From: Actinomycetes bacterium
Lineage (GTDB): Bacteria; Actinomycetota; Coriobacteriia; Anaerosomatales; Anaerosomataceae
DNA length: 5,578 nt
Direction: 5' to 3'
Assembly: GCA_021850085.1 (NCBI GenBank)
Contig: JAJZRZ010000118.1
Location: 1-5,578, forward strand
How positions within the stretch are numbered: position 1 is the stretch's first letter; each line of letters begins with the position of its first letter. This document shows, piece after piece, positions 4,392 to 5,578 of this stretch. The notes under the pieces are model-generated. The model worked only from the letters and a program-made list of their open reading frames with translations. It searched no databases and had not been told where the DNA came from. Made by a program: the position numbers and the translations under genes.

Positions 4392-5578
4392 TCATCTGTC
4401 TGCGCCCACGCGCTCGGCGGGCGTCCTTGTCGGTCCCGATCGTTCTTGGCCGATGAGCTTGAGTCCTTTGGGCAGGAGCTCCTCACCGCGCCAGATCGGT
4501 GGCAGGTCAATCACGTGGACGTCGCGCGCAGCCTGACGCGCGGCCCGCACGTGGCTCGCGTGCTTGGGGTCACCGAGGCCGAACGCCTTGTCGACTGAGA
4601 GCAGCGAGAGATCCGGCACCGGGAAGAGGGCCGCGTTCATCCCGCGGCGTACCACGAGTGCGCCGTCCACTTCTGGGGAGAGGCGCGCGATCTCGTCGGG
4701 CATGAGGACGGGGCGCGACGTGAGCTTGTCGGAGCGCGAAGTCGTGCGGGTGGCCCCCACAAGCCCCCCGCCGTTGCGCTGGGAGGACCCGCCATCGCGC
4801 ACCATGATGGTCTTGGTGCCGGTCAGGTCGCTCATGGTCCGATGCGTCTTGCCCGACGCGCTGGCGAGGTAGACGATCGCCGAGCAGTTGCCGCCGATGA
4901 GCGAGGCCGCTTCTACGCGTCCCTCGGCATACCGCTCGAGCTGCTCGATGCTCTGCACCACCATGAGGATTCGGATTCCGCGGCTCCGAGCCATCGTGAG
5001 CATGGAGACGAACTCCGGGATCTTAGGGATGTTGCCGAACTCCTCGAACAGGATGTTGACCGGCACCGGGAGTCGTCCGCCGTGGGCGTTGGCGGCCTTC
5101 ACGAGCGCCTGGTAGAGCTGCCGCACGTAGATCGTGACCATGACGTTGTAGGCATCGCGCTCATCCGGCGTGATGATGAACACCGCCGACTTGCGCAGCC
5201 CGACGTCCGCCAGGTTGTGCTCGGAGCGCGCGGTGAGCGCGGCCATGTTGCGGTTGCTGAAGATCTTCATCGCGTTGGCGGCAGTGGTGTACATGCTCGA
5301 CGCCGTGTTGCCGGTGGCGAGGCTCGCGGCGAGGTAGGCGACCTTGGCCGGGTGCCGATCGTCCAGACCCTCGATCATCTCCTTGAGTGGATAGATCGTC
5401 TCTTGCCGGATGCTGTCGGCGCGCACTGCATTTCGCTCCTTGCCATACGTTCCGAGTGTCCGGTAGACGTTGAACATGTTGCGCGAGAGCGGGTCGGCGC
5501 CTTTGGGTTCACTGGCGATCAGGAGCGCCGTGGCCGCGATGATCGCCTCGGCGCTGGCGTTCCAGAACGCCTCGTTGC
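4392..5578 (-). CDS. virD4: VirD4/TraG-type coupling ATPase (5' end outside window)
   Basis: This is the C-terminal 394 residues of a T4SS coupling protein, the membrane-anchored hexameric ATPase that brings the relaxase-bound DNA strand to the channel. The frame is open to the right edge, and the first visible residues (NEAFWNASAEAII) match the VirD4 stretch after Walker A, so the true start, membrane anchor and Walker A are not seen. Counting the first visible residue as 1, the Walker B region is VNILFEEFGNIP (173-184). ARSRGIRILMVVQSIEQLE (196-214) follows, then SGKTHRTMSDLTGTKTI (241-257). TSRPVLMPDEIARL (286-299) is the typical late motif. All these fit TraG/VirD4 in order. The Walker B acid pair is Glu-Glu, where Asp-Glu is usual. 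A Ser/Gly/Thr/Arg-rich linker (262-287) precedes the late motif. An internal ATG at 5477 is not the start. The TGA at 4394-4392 precedes the pilin-like gene by 26 bp. Confidence 0.95.
   Translation of the reverse strand, partial: NEAFWNASAEAIIAATALLIASEPKGADPLSRNMFNVYRTLGTYGKERNAVRADSIRQETIYPLKEMIEGLDDRHPAKVAYLAASLATGNTASSMYTTAANAMKIFSNRNMAALTARSEHNLADVGLRKSAVFIITPDERDAYNVMVTIYVRQLYQALVKAANAHGGRLPVPVNILFEEFGNIPKIPEFVSMLTMARSRGIRILMVVQSIEQLERYAEGRVEAASLIGGNCSAIVYLASASGKTHRTMSDLTGTKTIMVRDGGSSQRNGGGLVGATRTTSRSDKLTSRPVLMPDEIARLSPEVDGALVVRRGMNAALFPVPDLSLLSVDKAFGLGDPKHASHVRAARQAARDVHVIDLPPIWRGEELLPKGLKLIGQERSGPTRTPAERVGADR

Noticed and set aside
1..5578. Internal promoters, terminators, riboswitches, tRNAs, CRISPR repeats, insertion sequences or attachment sites
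   Set aside because: Gaps between genes are at most 26 bp, and I saw no repeat array, tRNA-like fold, terminal inverted repeats or hairpin followed by a T-run. The shared 11-mer is a ribosome-binding site.

Overview
The window is a G+C-rich stretch of a conjugative DNA-transfer (type IV secretion, T4SS) gene cluster. Every gene I can support lies on the minus strand, so the genetic order runs from high to low coordinates. The cluster probably belongs to an integrative and conjugative element or a conjugative plasmid. The reduced gene set (coupling ATPase, pilin-like protein, VirB6/TrbL, PrgI/VirB3-like protein, split VirB4) has no recognisable VirB7/VirB9/VirB10 outer-membrane core within the window. 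Together with the base composition and the purine-rich ribosome-binding sites, this suggests a monoderm host. A high-G+C actinobacterium or a related lineage is my best inference, but the taxonomy cannot be fixed from this sequence alone.

Layout in transcription order. (1) 5578-4392: VirD4/TraG-type coupling ATPase, open at the right edge so that its N-terminal membrane segment and Walker A are outside the window. (2) 4365-4030: small VirB2/TrbC-like pilin candidate with a signal peptide. (3) 4021-3131: seven-segment VirB6/TrbL-like channel protein. (4) 3128-2895: unrecognised 77-residue protein with two membrane segments and a GTG start. (5) 2882-2532: PrgI/VirB3-like small membrane protein. 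(6) 2545-1931: separate TraC-like/VirB4 N-terminal domain protein. (7) 1913-45: VirB4 ATPase with intact Walker A and B. (8) 34-1: the first 11 codons of a further gene leaving the window on the left.

Spacing is very tight: a 14-bp overlap, or gaps of 2 to 26 bp. There is no room for internal promoters or terminators, so this looks like one polycistronic mRNA with translationally coupled genes. Several ribosome-binding sites lie inside the end of the preceding gene. No stretch longer than 26 bp lacks a gene.

How the genes would work together: VirD4 recruits the relaxase-DNA complex and feeds it to the channel. VirB4, with its separate TraC-like partner and the PrgI/VirB3-like membrane anchor, powers assembly and transfer. 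TrbL forms the inner channel, and the VirB2-like protein supplies a surface or channel-lining subunit. The most unusual points are the two-gene VirB4, the extra two-segment membrane protein between TrbL and PrgI, an E-E Walker B in VirD4, and a shared 11-base ribosome-binding-site block before the two VirB4 genes.
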